From Eubacteriaceae bacterium ES3 (GTDB taxonomy: Bacteria > Bacillota > Clostridia > Eubacteriales > Eubacteriaceae), in assembly GCA_030586155.1 (NCBI GenBank), contig CP130741.1, forward strand, positions 1,172,680-1,236,679: a DNA stretch of 64,000 nt, read 5' to 3'. Both the position numbers and the translations under genes were made by a program. The notes under the pieces were generated by a model. It was not told where the DNA came from. It did not search any database and was given only the letters and a program-made list of their open reading frames with translations. How positions within the stretch are numbered: the stretch's first letter is position 1; each line of letters opens with the position of its first letter. This document shows positions 16,460-25,478 of this stretch, in pieces.

Positions 16460-18469
16460 ATGAAAATTGGAATAGGAATTGATACTGGAGGAACTTGTAC
16501 GGATGCCGTCGTTTACCATGTAGAAAACCAGGAAATTATAGCATATGGAAAAACGTTAACGACAAAAGAAGATTTATCCATTGGGATTGGAAAAGCCCTT
16601 GACAAATTGCCGAGAGATTATGTCGATCAGGCAGAAGTAATTGCCCTTTCAACCACCCTGGCTACGAATGCCTGTGTTGAAAATAAAGGTGGTCGGGCAA
16701 AACTTGCATTATTTGGAATTGATCCTAATACCGTATCAAAAGTTGGTAGTCAGTATGGTCTTAATATGGATGACAGTCTCTGTTTTTTAAACAGTAAAAC
16801 TAAACCAACCGGAAAAATTGTTGAAGCACCAGATTGGGAACATTTCGATGATAATTTACTGGATAGATTTGGATCCTGCGATGCGGTTGGAATTGTAGAA
16901 ATGTATGCAAAGAAAACCGGCGCTAATTTCGAAAAAACCGCACAAAAAATGATAGGCGATAAGTTAAATATTCCTTCAGTTTGTGGATATGAACTTTTCT
17001 CTGAGAATAATATTGTAAAAAGAGGTGCCAGTGCCTTACTAAATGCTCGATTGATTCCGGTTATAGAAGATTTTCTGAAATCAGTGGAAAAAGCACTTGA
17101 AAAAAGAGAAATTAAAGCACCTTTTGTCATTGTTCGTAGTGATGGAAGTTTGATGACTGAAAAATTCACAGCTACCAGACCGGTTGAAACACTGTTATGT
17201 GGGCCTGTTGCCAGTGTTATGGGAGCCATCGAGCTGGCAAATGAAGAAAATGCTATGGTTGTCGATATGGGAGGAACCACCACTGATATTGCCTTTGTAA
17301 AAGAAGGAAATCCTAAAAGGGTGGAATCTGGAGTGCGAATTGGCAAATGGGATACTTTTGTAAAAGGGCTGTTTGTTGATACATTTGCCCTGGGTGGAGA
17401 CAGCGGTGTCATCGTTGTAGAAGATAAACTCCAGTTAGAGAATGAAAAAGTTATGCCATTGTGTATTGCAGCACATAAATATCCAGAAATGATTAAGTCC
17501 CTAAAAAAAGAAGAAGAAAGCGGCGTTATTCACCAAAATGAACAAAAGTATATTTTTTTAGGAGTAAAGAACATTTCTGATAACCCTGCCTATTCTGCAA
17601 AAGAAATTGAAATTGCAAATGCTCTATATCAAAATCCATTAAGTCTTGAAAATCTTGGCAAAAAACTTGAAACTCTGGTTCTAAGATCTAGTATTGAACG
17701 TATGGTCAGAGAAGGTATTTTGATTCGAGTTGGAGTAACCCCAACAGATGTCATGCATATAAAAGGCGATTTCAGCCATTATGATACAGAGGCTTCAGAA
17801 TACGGACTTAAAATTATGGCTCGATCATTAGGAACAGACATGAATACTCTGGGAGATATGATCTATGATGAAGTGAAGCGGAAACTTTACTTTAATCTTG
17901 TTCGGATTATGATTGAGGATGCTTTCCCCGAAATTAGAGAAGAAGGGTTAGGATCTCAATTGGAGAGGATGATTAATGATAATTACGAACGAGCTAAAAA
18001 CGGAGAGTCAAGTAATCAATTCTTTGGTTGCCAGTTATCAACTCCAGCAGTATTAATCGGAGTTGGGGCACCTACACACATTTTCTTAAAAGATGTGGCA
18101 GAGATGCTGGGAACTAAATCTTATGCATCTGAATATTCCAAAGTTGCAAATGCACTTGGAGCTATTATTGGTAAGGTTTCGGCAACGATTACTATTGAAA
18201 TTCAATATAATCAGGAAAATGACAATTACATTGTATATGGTGGTGGTGAGCGTAAAGCAATCAATGATATAGAGGATGCTAAAGCGTATGCTCGGGAACT
18301 TGGAGCTGAAAAAGCTCGAATAGAAGCCGTAAGTCGAGGTGCAGATGAAGAAGCGCTAAAAATTGATTTAAAAGATGAAGAGATTATTGTAGAGACGGAG
18401 TTTGGGCCGCTCTTTATGGGGTATAAGCTGTTGGCTGTTGCCAGCGGCAGTTTAAAATTATCACAATAA
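16460..18469 (+). CDS. hydantoinase/oxoprolinase-family (HyuA-like) ATPase of a methyltransferase module
   Basis: A 669-residue ASKHA-fold protein. Two phosphate-binding loops are clear: IGIDTGGTCTDAV at the N-terminus and VVDMGGTTTDIAFV near residue 270. The start at 16460 follows AGAGGAAC; an in-frame upstream start would add residues encoded by the terminator stem. Its middle part (about 330-440) is helical and unlike the classical hydantoinase. Members of this type often stand in corrinoid methyltransferase operons. Possible roles are ATP-driven maturation or activation of the corrinoid partner, or a true ring-opening hydrolase; the first is favoured by position, but a separate RACo-like activator lies downstream. 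Confidence 0.75.
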   Translation: MKIGIGIDTGGTCTDAVVYHVENQEIIAYGKTLTTKEDLSIGIGKALDKLPRDYVDQAEVIALSTTLATNACVENKGGRAKLALFGIDPNTVSKVGSQYGLNMDDSLCFLNSKTKPTGKIVEAPDWEHFDDNLLDRFGSCDAVGIVEMYAKKTGANFEKTAQKMIGDKLNIPSVCGYELFSENNIVKRGASALLNARLIPVIEDFLKSVEKALEKREIKAPFVIVRSDGSLMTEKFTATRPVETLLCGPVASVMGAIELANEENAMVVDMGGTTTDIAFVKEGNPKRVESGVRIGKWDTFVKGLFVDTFALGGDSGVIVVEDKLQLENEKVMPLCIAAHKYPEMIKSLKKEEESGVIHQNEQKYIFLGVKNISDNPAYSAKEIEIANALYQNPLSLENLGKKLETLVLRSSIERMVREGILIRVGVTPTDVMHIKGDFSHYDTEASEYGLKIMARSLGTDMNTLGDMIYDEVKRKLYFNLVRIMIEDAFPEIREEGLGSQLERMINDNYERAKNGESSNQFFGCQLSTPAVLIGVGAPTHIFLKDVAEMLGTKSYASEYSKVANALGAIIGKVSATITIEIQYNQENDNYIVYGGGERKAINDIEDAKAYARELGAEKARIEAVSRGADEEALKIDLKDEEIIVETEFGPLFMGYKLLAVASGSLKLSQ

Positions 18470-18483
18470 ATGTGGAGGATACT

Positions 18484-19833
18484 ATGGGAAAAGAAACTGT
18501 ATTAAAAACATTAAGACATGAAAAAACTGACGAGGTAGCTTGGGTACCGTTTACTGGTGTACATGCAGCATTCATGAAAGGTTACACCGCAACTGATATT
18601 TTGACTGATGGCGATAAACTTTTTGATGCTTTAATGAACGTACATAAACTTTATTCACCAGATGGTATGCCAATCGTATTCGATTTACAGATTGAAGCAG
18701 AAATTTTAGGATGTAAATTATTCTGGGCTGATGAAAACCCACCATCAGTAGTTAAACATCCGCTAAGAAAAACAAAGGAAGTGCCATGTAAGTGCAAAAT
18801 TCCAAAGGCAACAGATGGCCGTATTCCAATGGTTATTGAAACTGCTAAACGCGTTAAAGAAGCAATTGGTGATGACACTGCTTTATACGGTCTGATCTGT
18901 GGACCAGTAACACTGGCTTCACATTTACGTGGAACTGACTTTTTCATGGATATCATCTCAGATCCTGAATACGTTAAAGAGCTGGTTAACTTCTGTGCTG
19001 AAGTAAATATGGCAATGGCTCAGTATTATATTGATGCTGGCATGGACGTTATCGCTGTCGTTGATCCGCTAATCAGCCAGGTATCGCCAAAAGCAATTGA
19101 AGCTCATTTCCTTGAGCCATTCCAGGCAATTTTTGATTACATCAGAAATCAGGATGCACTTAGCTGTATGTTTGTATGTGGAGATGCTACAAATCAGATG
19201 GATGTAATGGCTCGTTGTCATGCTGATGGTATTTCTATCGATGAAAATGTTGATATTAAAAAGGCTAAAGAAATTACAGATAAATATAATGTTACTATTT
19301 GTGGTAATATTCCACTTACAACAGTAATGTTGTTTGGTAGCCAGTTAGACAACATGAAATATGTTGTAGATATGATGGATAACATCGATCATCATAATCT
19401 GATTATCAGCCCAGGCTGTGATATGCCATTCAAAATTCCAGTTGATAACACTATCGCTTGTGTTCAGGCCATTAAACATACTGATGAATCACGAGAAATG
19501 GTTAAGAATCATGAATCTGCAGGTGCTTTAATGGATATTGAGTTGCCAGATTACGATAATCTGACTAAACCATTTGTTGAACTTTTCACGCTGGATGCAG
19601 AGACATGCGCGGCTTGTACTTATATGGTTAATGCTGTTATGGAAGTTCATGCTGATATGAGTGACCTTTTTGATGTAGCTGAGTACAAATACTGTATCAA
19701 AGAAGATATAGCCAGAACTCAAAAAATGGGAGTTGAGCATCTTCCTTCAATTTATATCAACGGTAAATGCCGATGGTCGTCAATTATTCCAGCTCGTGAA
19801 GAATTGATTGCGGCTATTAAAGAATTAGCTTAA
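18484..19833 (+). CDS. UroD-family methyltransferase fused to a thioredoxin-like domain
   Basis: A 449-residue two-domain protein. Residues 1 to about 345 are a UroD/MtaA-like barrel, with conserved-looking segments such as GPVTLASHLRG and ISPGCDMP, the latter holding a cysteine that often binds zinc or a substrate thiol in MtaA-type enzymes. Residues about 365-449 form a thioredoxin/glutaredoxin-like domain with a C-x-x-C pair (C375, C378 in TCAACTYM) and the cis-proline-type segment LPSIYING. The start at 18484 follows GGAGG. It lies 14 bases after the HyuA-like gene. The likely role is passing methyl from the corrinoid protein to tetrahydrofolate or another acceptor; the redox domain is unexplained. 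Confidence 0.75.
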   Translation: MGKETVLKTLRHEKTDEVAWVPFTGVHAAFMKGYTATDILTDGDKLFDALMNVHKLYSPDGMPIVFDLQIEAEILGCKLFWADENPPSVVKHPLRKTKEVPCKCKIPKATDGRIPMVIETAKRVKEAIGDDTALYGLICGPVTLASHLRGTDFFMDIISDPEYVKELVNFCAEVNMAMAQYYIDAGMDVIAVVDPLISQVSPKAIEAHFLEPFQAIFDYIRNQDALSCMFVCGDATNQMDVMARCHADGISIDENVDIKKAKEITDKYNVTICGNIPLTTVMLFGSQLDNMKYVVDMMDNIDHHNLIISPGCDMPFKIPVDNTIACVQAIKHTDESREMVKNHESAGALMDIELPDYDNLTKPFVELFTLDAETCAACTYMVNAVMEVHADMSDLFDVAEYKYCIKEDIARTQKMGVEHLPSIYINGKCRWSSIIPAREELIAAIKELA

Positions 19834-19839
19834 TTTATA

Positions 19840-19958
19840 CCCCCTTTAAATTTATAGATCAGCAGCGAAAGCAAAGTCTTTCGCTGCTGAAAAAATATAA
19901 CTGTTATGCAGGTTTTTTGCATTTTTTGAAGAAATTGAGTTTGCGTAAATTTAAGGGG
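19840..19958 (+). ncRNA. candidate structured leader RNA upstream of the RACo-like gene
   Basis: Two distant arms, CCCC-TTTAAATTTA (19841-19854) and TAAATTTAA-GGGG (19946-19958), are complementary apart from one bulged base. They enclose a perfect 12-base-pair hairpin (CAGCAGCGAAAG / CTTTCGCTGCTG, 19860-19889) and a short ATGCA/TGCAT hairpin with T-run (about 19906-19926). This makes a three-way junction ending 18 bases before the ATG. The strong hairpin is followed by A, not T, so it is not itself a terminator. A cis-regulatory RNA is plausible; no known class is recognised. Confidence 0.45.
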
Positions 19959-19975
19959 ATGTCAGAGGAGAAAAA

Positions 19976-21793
19976 ATGAAGATAGTATTTAAACCCGATG
20001 AAAAATCTGTAACATTTTCCGACTCCATCAATTTACTCGAGGCTGCATCACAAGCGGGAGTATTAATTAATGCCGCTTGTCATGGAGCTGGTACTTGCGG
20101 TAAGTGCAAAGTTCAAATCATAGATGGAAATCTCCCAGAACTCAGCCAGTCAGAAAAAAAAGCATTGACTGTCGAAGAAGTAGAGGCAGGTTTCAGGTTA
20201 GCCTGCAAACTAATGGTCAGCAGTGATTTAACGGTTTTAGTTCCTAATCTGGCCGGAGAGGGAAATCGCAAGAAAGAACTGACAAAACTGCCAGAGCATT
20301 TTAAACAGGATATTAAGATTAGCAAACAATATGTCAAGATAAAAAAGGCTTCGATGAAAAATCAGAAAAGTGATGTAAAACGTCTAGCAGAAGCTCTAAA
20401 TATTTCTGAATTAATTGTAGAGCCGAAGCTTTTATCAACTGTGTCTAAGTCATTGAAACCTAAAAAGGCTGAAATTACTGCGGTTGTCAAAGACCACCGC
20501 TTAATCGCGGTTGAAGATGGTAATACAGAAGAAAAACATTTCGGCCTGGCTTTGGATATTGGAACAACTACAGTTGTTGGAATGCTTTATAACCTCCATT
20601 CAGGAGAAATGGTTGATGTAGAATCCCGGACAAATCCACAAAGCAATTTTGGTGCTGATGTAATTTCGCGTATTCAGTTTACCCGCGAAAGTGAGGAAAA
20701 TCTTACATTTTTACAGAAGCGAATTATTCAATGCTTTAACGAAATGATTCAGATGTTTGCATTAAAAAACGATTTTGATCCGAATTGTATATATGATGTA
20801 ACAGTAGTGGGTAATACGACTATGAGCCATTTATTTGAGGCAGTGGACCCAGAATCTTTGGCTAAAACACCTTTCGTTCCAGTTTATTGTCAAGGCGTTA
20901 ATAATATAGCTGCCGACCTGGATTTACAGGTAAATCCGCTGGCAAATGTTTATTTCTTGCCCAATATTGCCGGTCATGTTGGTGCTGATATTGTTGCTGG
21001 GATGCTGGCTACAAATGTAAAAAATTTACCAGGTATAACGCTGGCTGTAGATATTGGTACAAACGGCGAGGTTTATCTGGCTAACGAAGGAAGCATTTCA
21101 ACTTGTTCCACTGCAGCTGGTCCAGCTTTTGAAGGCGCGTGTATTCGTCATGGGATGCGAGCGGCAAAAGGTGCCATTGAAAAAGTATCATATCAAAGAG
21201 GCGATATTGTGGTTCAAACCATCGAAAATGCAGAGCCGGTTGGGATATGTGGTTCTGGATTAATCGATGCTGTTTCTGTGCTGATTGAACTTGAAATCAT
21301 TGGCAAAAATGGTAAAATGATTTCTCAGGAAGAATGTAAATTAAAAAATTTACCAGAAATGATAACAAATCGTTTAATTCAGGCAGATGACGGTATGGCT
21401 TTCGAACTATACCAGAATAATGGTCGAACAATTATTCTTACGCAAAGTGACGTTAGAGAAGTACAATTGGCTAAAGCTGCCATTATGGCTGGAATGCAGA
21501 CGTTATTAAAAGAAGAAGGCATTGAAACAAGCCAAATTGATAGAGTGCTTATTGCTGGGGCTTTTGGTAACTATATTGATAAGAAAAATGCTGTCACAAT
21601 CGGACTTCTTCCAGATATTGGTTTAAAGAAACTGATCAGCGTAGGAAATGCTGCCGGGACTGGAGCTAGTATGGCATTATTGTCAGAAAAGGTCAGAAAA
21701 GAAGCAGAGTTTCTTTCAAAGTTTGTAAAACATATAGAGTTATCAGCCAGTCCATCATTTCAGGATGAGTATATGAATGCCATGTGTTTTTAG
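19976..21793 (+). CDS. RACo-like ATP-dependent reductive activator of corrinoid proteins
   Basis: A 605-residue protein of the RACo/RamA functional class (pfam DUF4445-type ASKHA). Residues 1-85 form a plant-type [2Fe-2S] ferredoxin domain with C35, C41, C44 and C77 as ligands (ACHGAGTCGKC). A linker follows, then an ATPase domain from about residue 185 (GLALDIGTTTVVGM, and VDIGTNGEVYL further on). In acetogens RACo reduces Co(II) corrinoid back to Co(I) using ATP and an electron from its cluster. Position next to two corrinoid modules supports this. GAGGAG precedes the ATG. The next gene follows after 12 bases. Confidence 0.9.
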   Translation: MKIVFKPDEKSVTFSDSINLLEAASQAGVLINAACHGAGTCGKCKVQIIDGNLPELSQSEKKALTVEEVEAGFRLACKLMVSSDLTVLVPNLAGEGNRKKELTKLPEHFKQDIKISKQYVKIKKASMKNQKSDVKRLAEALNISELIVEPKLLSTVSKSLKPKKAEITAVVKDHRLIAVEDGNTEEKHFGLALDIGTTTVVGMLYNLHSGEMVDVESRTNPQSNFGADVISRIQFTRESEENLTFLQKRIIQCFNEMIQMFALKNDFDPNCIYDVTVVGNTTMSHLFEAVDPESLAKTPFVPVYCQGVNNIAADLDLQVNPLANVYFLPNIAGHVGADIVAGMLATNVKNLPGITLAVDIGTNGEVYLANEGSISTCSTAAGPAFEGACIRHGMRAAKGAIEKVSYQRGDIVVQTIENAEPVGICGSGLIDAVSVLIELEIIGKNGKMISQEECKLKNLPEMITNRLIQADDGMAFELYQNNGRTIILTQSDVREVQLAKAAIMAGMQTLLKEEGIETSQIDRVLIAGAFGNYIDKKNAVTIGLLPDIGLKKLISVGNAAGTGASMALLSEKVRKEAEFLSKFVKHIELSASPSFQDEYMNAMCF

Positions 21794-21805
21794 AAAGGAT
21801 AAAAA

Positions 21806-22297
21806 ATGAGCGAAAATTCAGAAAAAGTATTAAATAAGTTGGATGAACTGGACATCAAGTATTCGGTAGTAGAACATCCACCAGTTTATACATGTGAAGA
21901 ACTGGAGAACTATATTACTGATTTATCAGGTGTTCACTGTAAAAATTTGTTTCTTAGAAACAAAAAAGGTAACCGCCACTTTTTGTTGGTTACTGACGAA
22001 TCACGACAGATTAATATCAAAGAATTTGGAAAAAAAATCGATGTCAGCAATTTAAGTTTTGCATCAGCTGAGAGATTAATGAAACACCTGGGTGTTGAAA
22101 CAGGTGCAGTTTCGGTTTTTGGCACATTGAATGACACTAAGAATCAGGTAGAAGTAATTATCGATCAGGCAATTATGAAAGAAGATTCTATTAATTGTCA
22201 CCCAAATGATAATACAAAAACTATCTCTTTTTCTTCAGCTGATTTGAAAAAGTACTTGGATCAATGTAGCCAATCGGTTAAATTTATTACACTTTAA
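21806..22297 (+). CDS. YbaK/ProX-type aminoacyl-tRNA deacylase-like protein
   Basis: A 163-residue protein of the YbaK/prolyl-tRNA-editing superfamily, closest in pattern to the free-standing ProX/PrdX group (N-terminal LDELDIKYSVVEHPPVYTCEE, then KNLFLRNKKG and VSVFGTLND). Such proteins hydrolyse mischarged Ala- or Cys-tRNA(Pro). It sits between the RACo-like activator and a CobW-like GTPase, 12 and 19 bases from them, so all three are co-transcribed. Why an editing enzyme is in a corrinoid operon is not obvious. AAAGGAT precedes the ATG. Confidence 0.82.
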   Translation: MSENSEKVLNKLDELDIKYSVVEHPPVYTCEELENYITDLSGVHCKNLFLRNKKGNRHFLLVTDESRQINIKEFGKKIDVSNLSFASAERLMKHLGVETGAVSVFGTLNDTKNQVEVIIDQAIMKEDSINCHPNDNTKTISFSSADLKKYLDQCSQSVKFITL

Positions 22298-22316
22298 TCA
22301 TAGAACGGGGAAGTTT

Positions 22317-23243
22317 ATGAAACTTATTTTATTAACTGGTTTTTTAGGGTCTGGCAAAACAACACTTTTAACAAATCTCTTGGAAGAATACAAAGACCGG
22401 AAAATTGGTGTATTAATGAACGAATTTGGTGATGTCGGAGTTGACGGAAAACTGATTGAAAATGATGATTTCAAATTAACGGAGATTAATAACGGATCAA
22501 TATTCTGTGCTTGCTTGAAAGAGAATTTTATCCTTGGACTGGCAGAATTTTTAAAGTATGACCTGGAAATGGTTTTTGTCGAGTCATCAGGGGTATCGGA
22601 TCCTTCCAATATGGGAGAAGTGTTAAACGTTGTAGAAAAATTGGCCAAAACGACCTATCAGTATCTTGGGTCAATTTGTATTGCGGATAGCCTGTTTTTT
22701 TCCAAACAGTATGAATTGATACCAGCTTTACATAAGCAAATTTACTATGCTGATGTAGTGGTGCTAAATAAAGTTGATCTTCAGAGTGCTGACTTGATTT
22801 TAGAGACTAAAAAAGCAATTCGAGAGATTAATCAGGATGCAACAATTATTGAGACAAGTTATTGTAAATTTCCCATCGACGAGCAAATCAGCAAAATGGA
22901 AGCGGCTCATATTGAAAAAGCCTGGACAGAATCTGGTAATACAGTTGAATCAAGGTTGGTGACAAAAGTATTGACGACAGATTCAGAAATACAATATGAA
23001 GCACTAAAAACTTTTCTGGATTTGGTTGCTGGCAACACCTATCGAATTAAAGGCTTTGCAAAAACCGATAAAGGGATTTTTGAAGTAAGTGGTGTTGATC
23101 AGCGAATTGAGTTAATTTCCTGGCCAAAGCCAATTGAAAAAACAGAGATAGTGATGATTTCCTCGATTGGGATTGGAATAATATCTAAAGTGACTTCTTG
23201 TTGGAAAGAGATGATGGAAGCAATTAAGATGAAAATAATCTAA
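22317..23243 (+). CDS. CobW/COG0523-family GTPase, metal chaperone-like
   Basis: A 308-residue P-loop GTPase. The Walker A motif GFLGSGKTT is at residues 7-15, and a cysteine pair, IFCAC, near residue 63 corresponds to the C-x-C-C metal motif of the family, here shortened to C-x-C. Walker B-like VFVESSGVSDP follows, and VLNKVDL is the guanine-recognition segment. The C-terminal domain (about 205-308) is the usual CobW_C type but short. Members insert or deliver Zn, Co or Ni. Being last in the RACo operon it may serve cobalt or zinc supply for the methyltransferases; that is inference. A terminator follows at once. Confidence 0.85.
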   Translation: MKLILLTGFLGSGKTTLLTNLLEEYKDRKIGVLMNEFGDVGVDGKLIENDDFKLTEINNGSIFCACLKENFILGLAEFLKYDLEMVFVESSGVSDPSNMGEVLNVVEKLAKTTYQYLGSICIADSLFFSKQYELIPALHKQIYYADVVVLNKVDLQSADLILETKKAIREINQDATIIETSYCKFPIDEQISKMEAAHIEKAWTESGNTVESRLVTKVLTTDSEIQYEALKTFLDLVAGNTYRIKGFAKTDKGIFEVSGVDQRIELISWPKPIEKTEIVMISSIGIGIISKVTSCWKEMMEAIKMKII

Positions 23244-23277
23244 AAAGAAACCTTCGATTTTTCGAAGGTTTCTTTTT
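23243..23277. terminator. bidirectional terminator between convergent genes
   Basis: AAAAAGAAACCTTCGA pairs with TTCGAAGGTTTCTTTTT. It serves the CobW-like gene and the minus-strand thioredoxin. Confidence 0.9.
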
Positions 23278-23280
23278 AGA

Positions 23281-23592
23281 TTAGCTATTTAGGAGCTCAA
23301 GGATTTCTTCTTTAGATTTTGCGCCTACTGATTTTTTGGTGATAACACCACCTTTTACAACTGCCAATGTTGGGATATTCATAACCATAAACTCCTTGGC
23401 TAAATCGGGTTCTTCATCGACATTAATTTTACCAACTTTTATAATAAATACTTCTTCAGCAATTTCTTCAATAATTGGTGATAAGATTTGACAGGGACCG
23501 CACCAAGGTGCCCAGAAATCGAGAAGAACCGGTTTGTCAGATTGGATGACTTCCATTTCAAAATTTTGACTGGTTATTTTAATTACACTCAT
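23281..23592 (-). CDS. trxA: thioredoxin
   Basis: A 103-residue thioredoxin of normal length with the active site W-C-G-P-C near residue 30 and the cis-proline segment MNIPTLAVVKGG near residue 75. It is monocistronic and ends at the shared terminator. A good ribosome site (AGGAGG) lies before the ATG on the minus strand. It transfers electrons from thioredoxin reductase to cytoplasmic disulfides. No reductase gene is nearby. Confidence 0.95.
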   Translation of the reverse strand: MSVIKITSQNFEMEVIQSDKPVLLDFWAPWCGPCQILSPIIEEIAEEVFIIKVGKINVDEEPDLAKEFMVMNIPTLAVVKGGVITKKSVGAKSKEEILELLNS

Positions 23593-23747
23593 ATTTTTAA
23601 CCTCCTGATTTTTATTTAATTATAACAAACTTCATTAAATATTAGTATATTTTTAAGAAATGACTAAACATTCTAAAGAAACATTGTTATAAAAAAAACA
23701 GCTGTACGTTTACATATATCTAGCTTGTAAAATATGCGAAAACCGCA

Positions 23748-23776
23748 TTGACATAGGGTTTTCATAGTGCTATACT
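23748..23776 (+). promoter_or_regulatory. strong sigma-A promoter of the CPA1 antiporter leader
   Basis: TTGACA at 23748-23753, a 17-base spacer, TATACT at 23771-23776. It is about 150 bases before the gene, with a hairpin-rich leader between. Confidence 0.85.
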
Positions 23777-23782
23777 TTGGAA

Positions 23783-23893
23783 TGTTTAAAGTACGAATAT
23801 CAATGAAGATATCGCTGAGTTTTTAGACTCGTTATGTCAAAATCAAATGGCAATAGCAGACGGAGCCTAACCTGTTATTGCTATTTTTTATAG
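23783..23893 (+). ncRNA. terminator-bearing leader RNA of the CPA1 antiporter (candidate riboswitch)
   Basis: From the predicted start the RNA holds a small hairpin (CGA-TATC/GATATCG, about 23793-23815), a second one (GAGT/ACTC, about 23817-23832) and a terminator, TGGCAATAGCAG against CTGTTATTGCTA followed by TTTTTT (23848-23889). The gene starts 31 bases further on. A promoter, about 60 bases of compact structure and a terminator before a single gene is the layout of a riboswitch. The transporter would suggest a cation or second-messenger ligand. I could not assign it to a known class. Confidence 0.55.
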
Positions 23894-23924
23894 AAAAAAT
23901 TATTTAGAAAGCCGTGAGGAAAAA

Positions 23925-25286
23925 ATGTATAATTTTGATCAGTTACTTATTTTATTCAGCGCATTGCTGTTTCTAGTAGTAATGTTCAGTTTTATCAATG
24001 AAAAGACAGTTAAGCTGCCATATGAAATTGGACTGGTTGTGTTCGGGTTTTTGTTTGTTGTAGTCTATATTATTGCAAGGAATTTTAACCTGTTTATTAT
24101 TCCAGAGGAAGTATTAGATCTTTATCGTGAATTTGATTTTAATGATTTTCTATTTAATGGAATTCTTTGTTTTATGCTTTTCAGTGGGGCGTCAAGAATT
24201 GAATTTGGCGATTTTAATAAAGATAAATTTTTAGTTGGCAGTATGGCAATTATTGGTACTTTAGTTTCAACGGTAATTTATGGTCTTTTATTTTATGGAA
24301 TGGCTTATTTGATTAATGTGCATGTCAGTCTTCTGGAAGCCTGTGTTTTGGGTGCTATTGTGGCACCAACTGATCCGATCTCAGCGATGAGCATTTTAGC
24401 TAAAGCGGGCCTTCCCAAACGTATCGGACTGATAATTGAAGGTGAAGCTTTATTTAATGATGGGGTGGCGGTAGCAATTTTTGCAACCTTGATTACAGCT
24501 TTACGATTATCCGCTGACAGTGTATCTGTATTAGGTTTTCTGGAAGGTTTACTGACAGAACTATCAGGAGCGGTCGCTGTAGGTTTAATTATTTCTTTTC
24601 TTATGTTTGCAGTCTTTAAACGATCTACGGATAATTTTGTAAGAATTTTTACCAGTATCTTAACAGTAATGCTAGCTTATCTGCTTTGTGAATACTTTGG
24701 TTTTTCAGGACCGATTGCAGCGGTTATCTGTGGTCTTTATTATGCAACTGGAATTGGCGGTTTACAGCGAAAAAACCATGTTTGTATGAGCAAAGAACTG
24801 CACCAGCTCTTTTATTCATTTTGGTCAGTGGTTGATAACTTACTTAATGGGATTCTCTTTTTGCTTGTTGGTGTCTTATTGTTAAATATTAAAAATATTA
24901 ATACTTTGTCAATTGGAATGCTTTTGATTGTTGGTATATGTTCAATTGTCTTTAATACTATTGCTCGTTATGTGGGAGTTTATGCTGCAATGATGTTCAA
25001 TAGAAATCCACCGCCAGGAAAGGGGATGCGTAATTCAAAATTTCGTCTTTTCATGACCTGGGCTGGATTAAAAGGTGGGTTATGCTTGGCTTTGATTATG
25101 GGAACCAGCAATGTTATGTCTGCATCTACCTACAACTTATCGATAATTGCAGCATATTTTATCGTTTTATTTACAACTGTTGTTCAAGGTTTGACCGTTG
25201 GAAAAGGTTATTTATTATTAAACCGAAATAATGAAAAGGTCTTTATGCATTCAAAAAAAGAAGCAGCAGGCCATTCATATAAATAA
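23925..25286 (+). CDS. CPA1-family Na+/H+ antiporter
   Basis: A 453-residue membrane protein with about 12 hydrophobic segments. The CPA1 core is clear: GAIVAPTDPISAMSI near residue 145 and EGEALFNDGVAVAIF near residue 180, the latter carrying the N-D pair of the ion site. A long cytoplasmic regulatory tail is absent. GTGAGG precedes the ATG. In acetogens that use Na+ gradients such exchangers balance Na+ and pH. It is monocistronic with its own promoter, leader and terminator. Confidence 0.92.
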   Translation: MYNFDQLLILFSALLFLVVMFSFINEKTVKLPYEIGLVVFGFLFVVVYIIARNFNLFIIPEEVLDLYREFDFNDFLFNGILCFMLFSGASRIEFGDFNKDKFLVGSMAIIGTLVSTVIYGLLFYGMAYLINVHVSLLEACVLGAIVAPTDPISAMSILAKAGLPKRIGLIIEGEALFNDGVAVAIFATLITALRLSADSVSVLGFLEGLLTELSGAVAVGLIISFLMFAVFKRSTDNFVRIFTSILTVMLAYLLCEYFGFSGPIAAVICGLYYATGIGGLQRKNHVCMSKELHQLFYSFWSVVDNLLNGILFLLVGVLLLNIKNINTLSIGMLLIVGICSIVFNTIARYVGVYAAMMFNRNPPPGKGMRNSKFRLFMTWAGLKGGLCLALIMGTSNVMSASTYNLSIIAAYFIVLFTTVVQGLTVGKGYLLLNRNNEKVFMHSKKEAAGHSYK

Positions 25287-25332
25287 AGATTAAACATAAT
25301 ATCCTCAAAAGTTTAAAATGCTTTTATAAATT

Positions 25333-25381
25333 AAAACCTGCATGGAAAATAAGTTAACTTATAATTCCATGCAGGTTTTTT
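25333..25381 (+). terminator. terminator of the CPA1 antiporter
   Basis: AAAACCTGCATGGAA pairs with TTCCATGCAGGTTTT, T-run follows. Confidence 0.9.
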
Positions 25382-25478
25382 AACATGCAGGAAAAAAGAC
25401 TTGTCAACGTAGGATTATATGGACTAAAAAATTTCCAATAAAAACACCAAAAAATATTTTAAAATTACGAAAACATAT

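Noticed and set aside
16750-17412. Minus-strand open frame of 220 codons over the HyuA-like gene
   Set aside because: No ribosome site or family match; it lies wholly within a well-supported gene with the ATPase motifs in the other frame.
19860-19889. Perfect CAGCAGCGAAAG hairpin as a terminator
   Set aside because: It is followed by AAAAAA, not T, on the plus strand, and no minus-strand gene ends there. It is treated as part of a leader structure.
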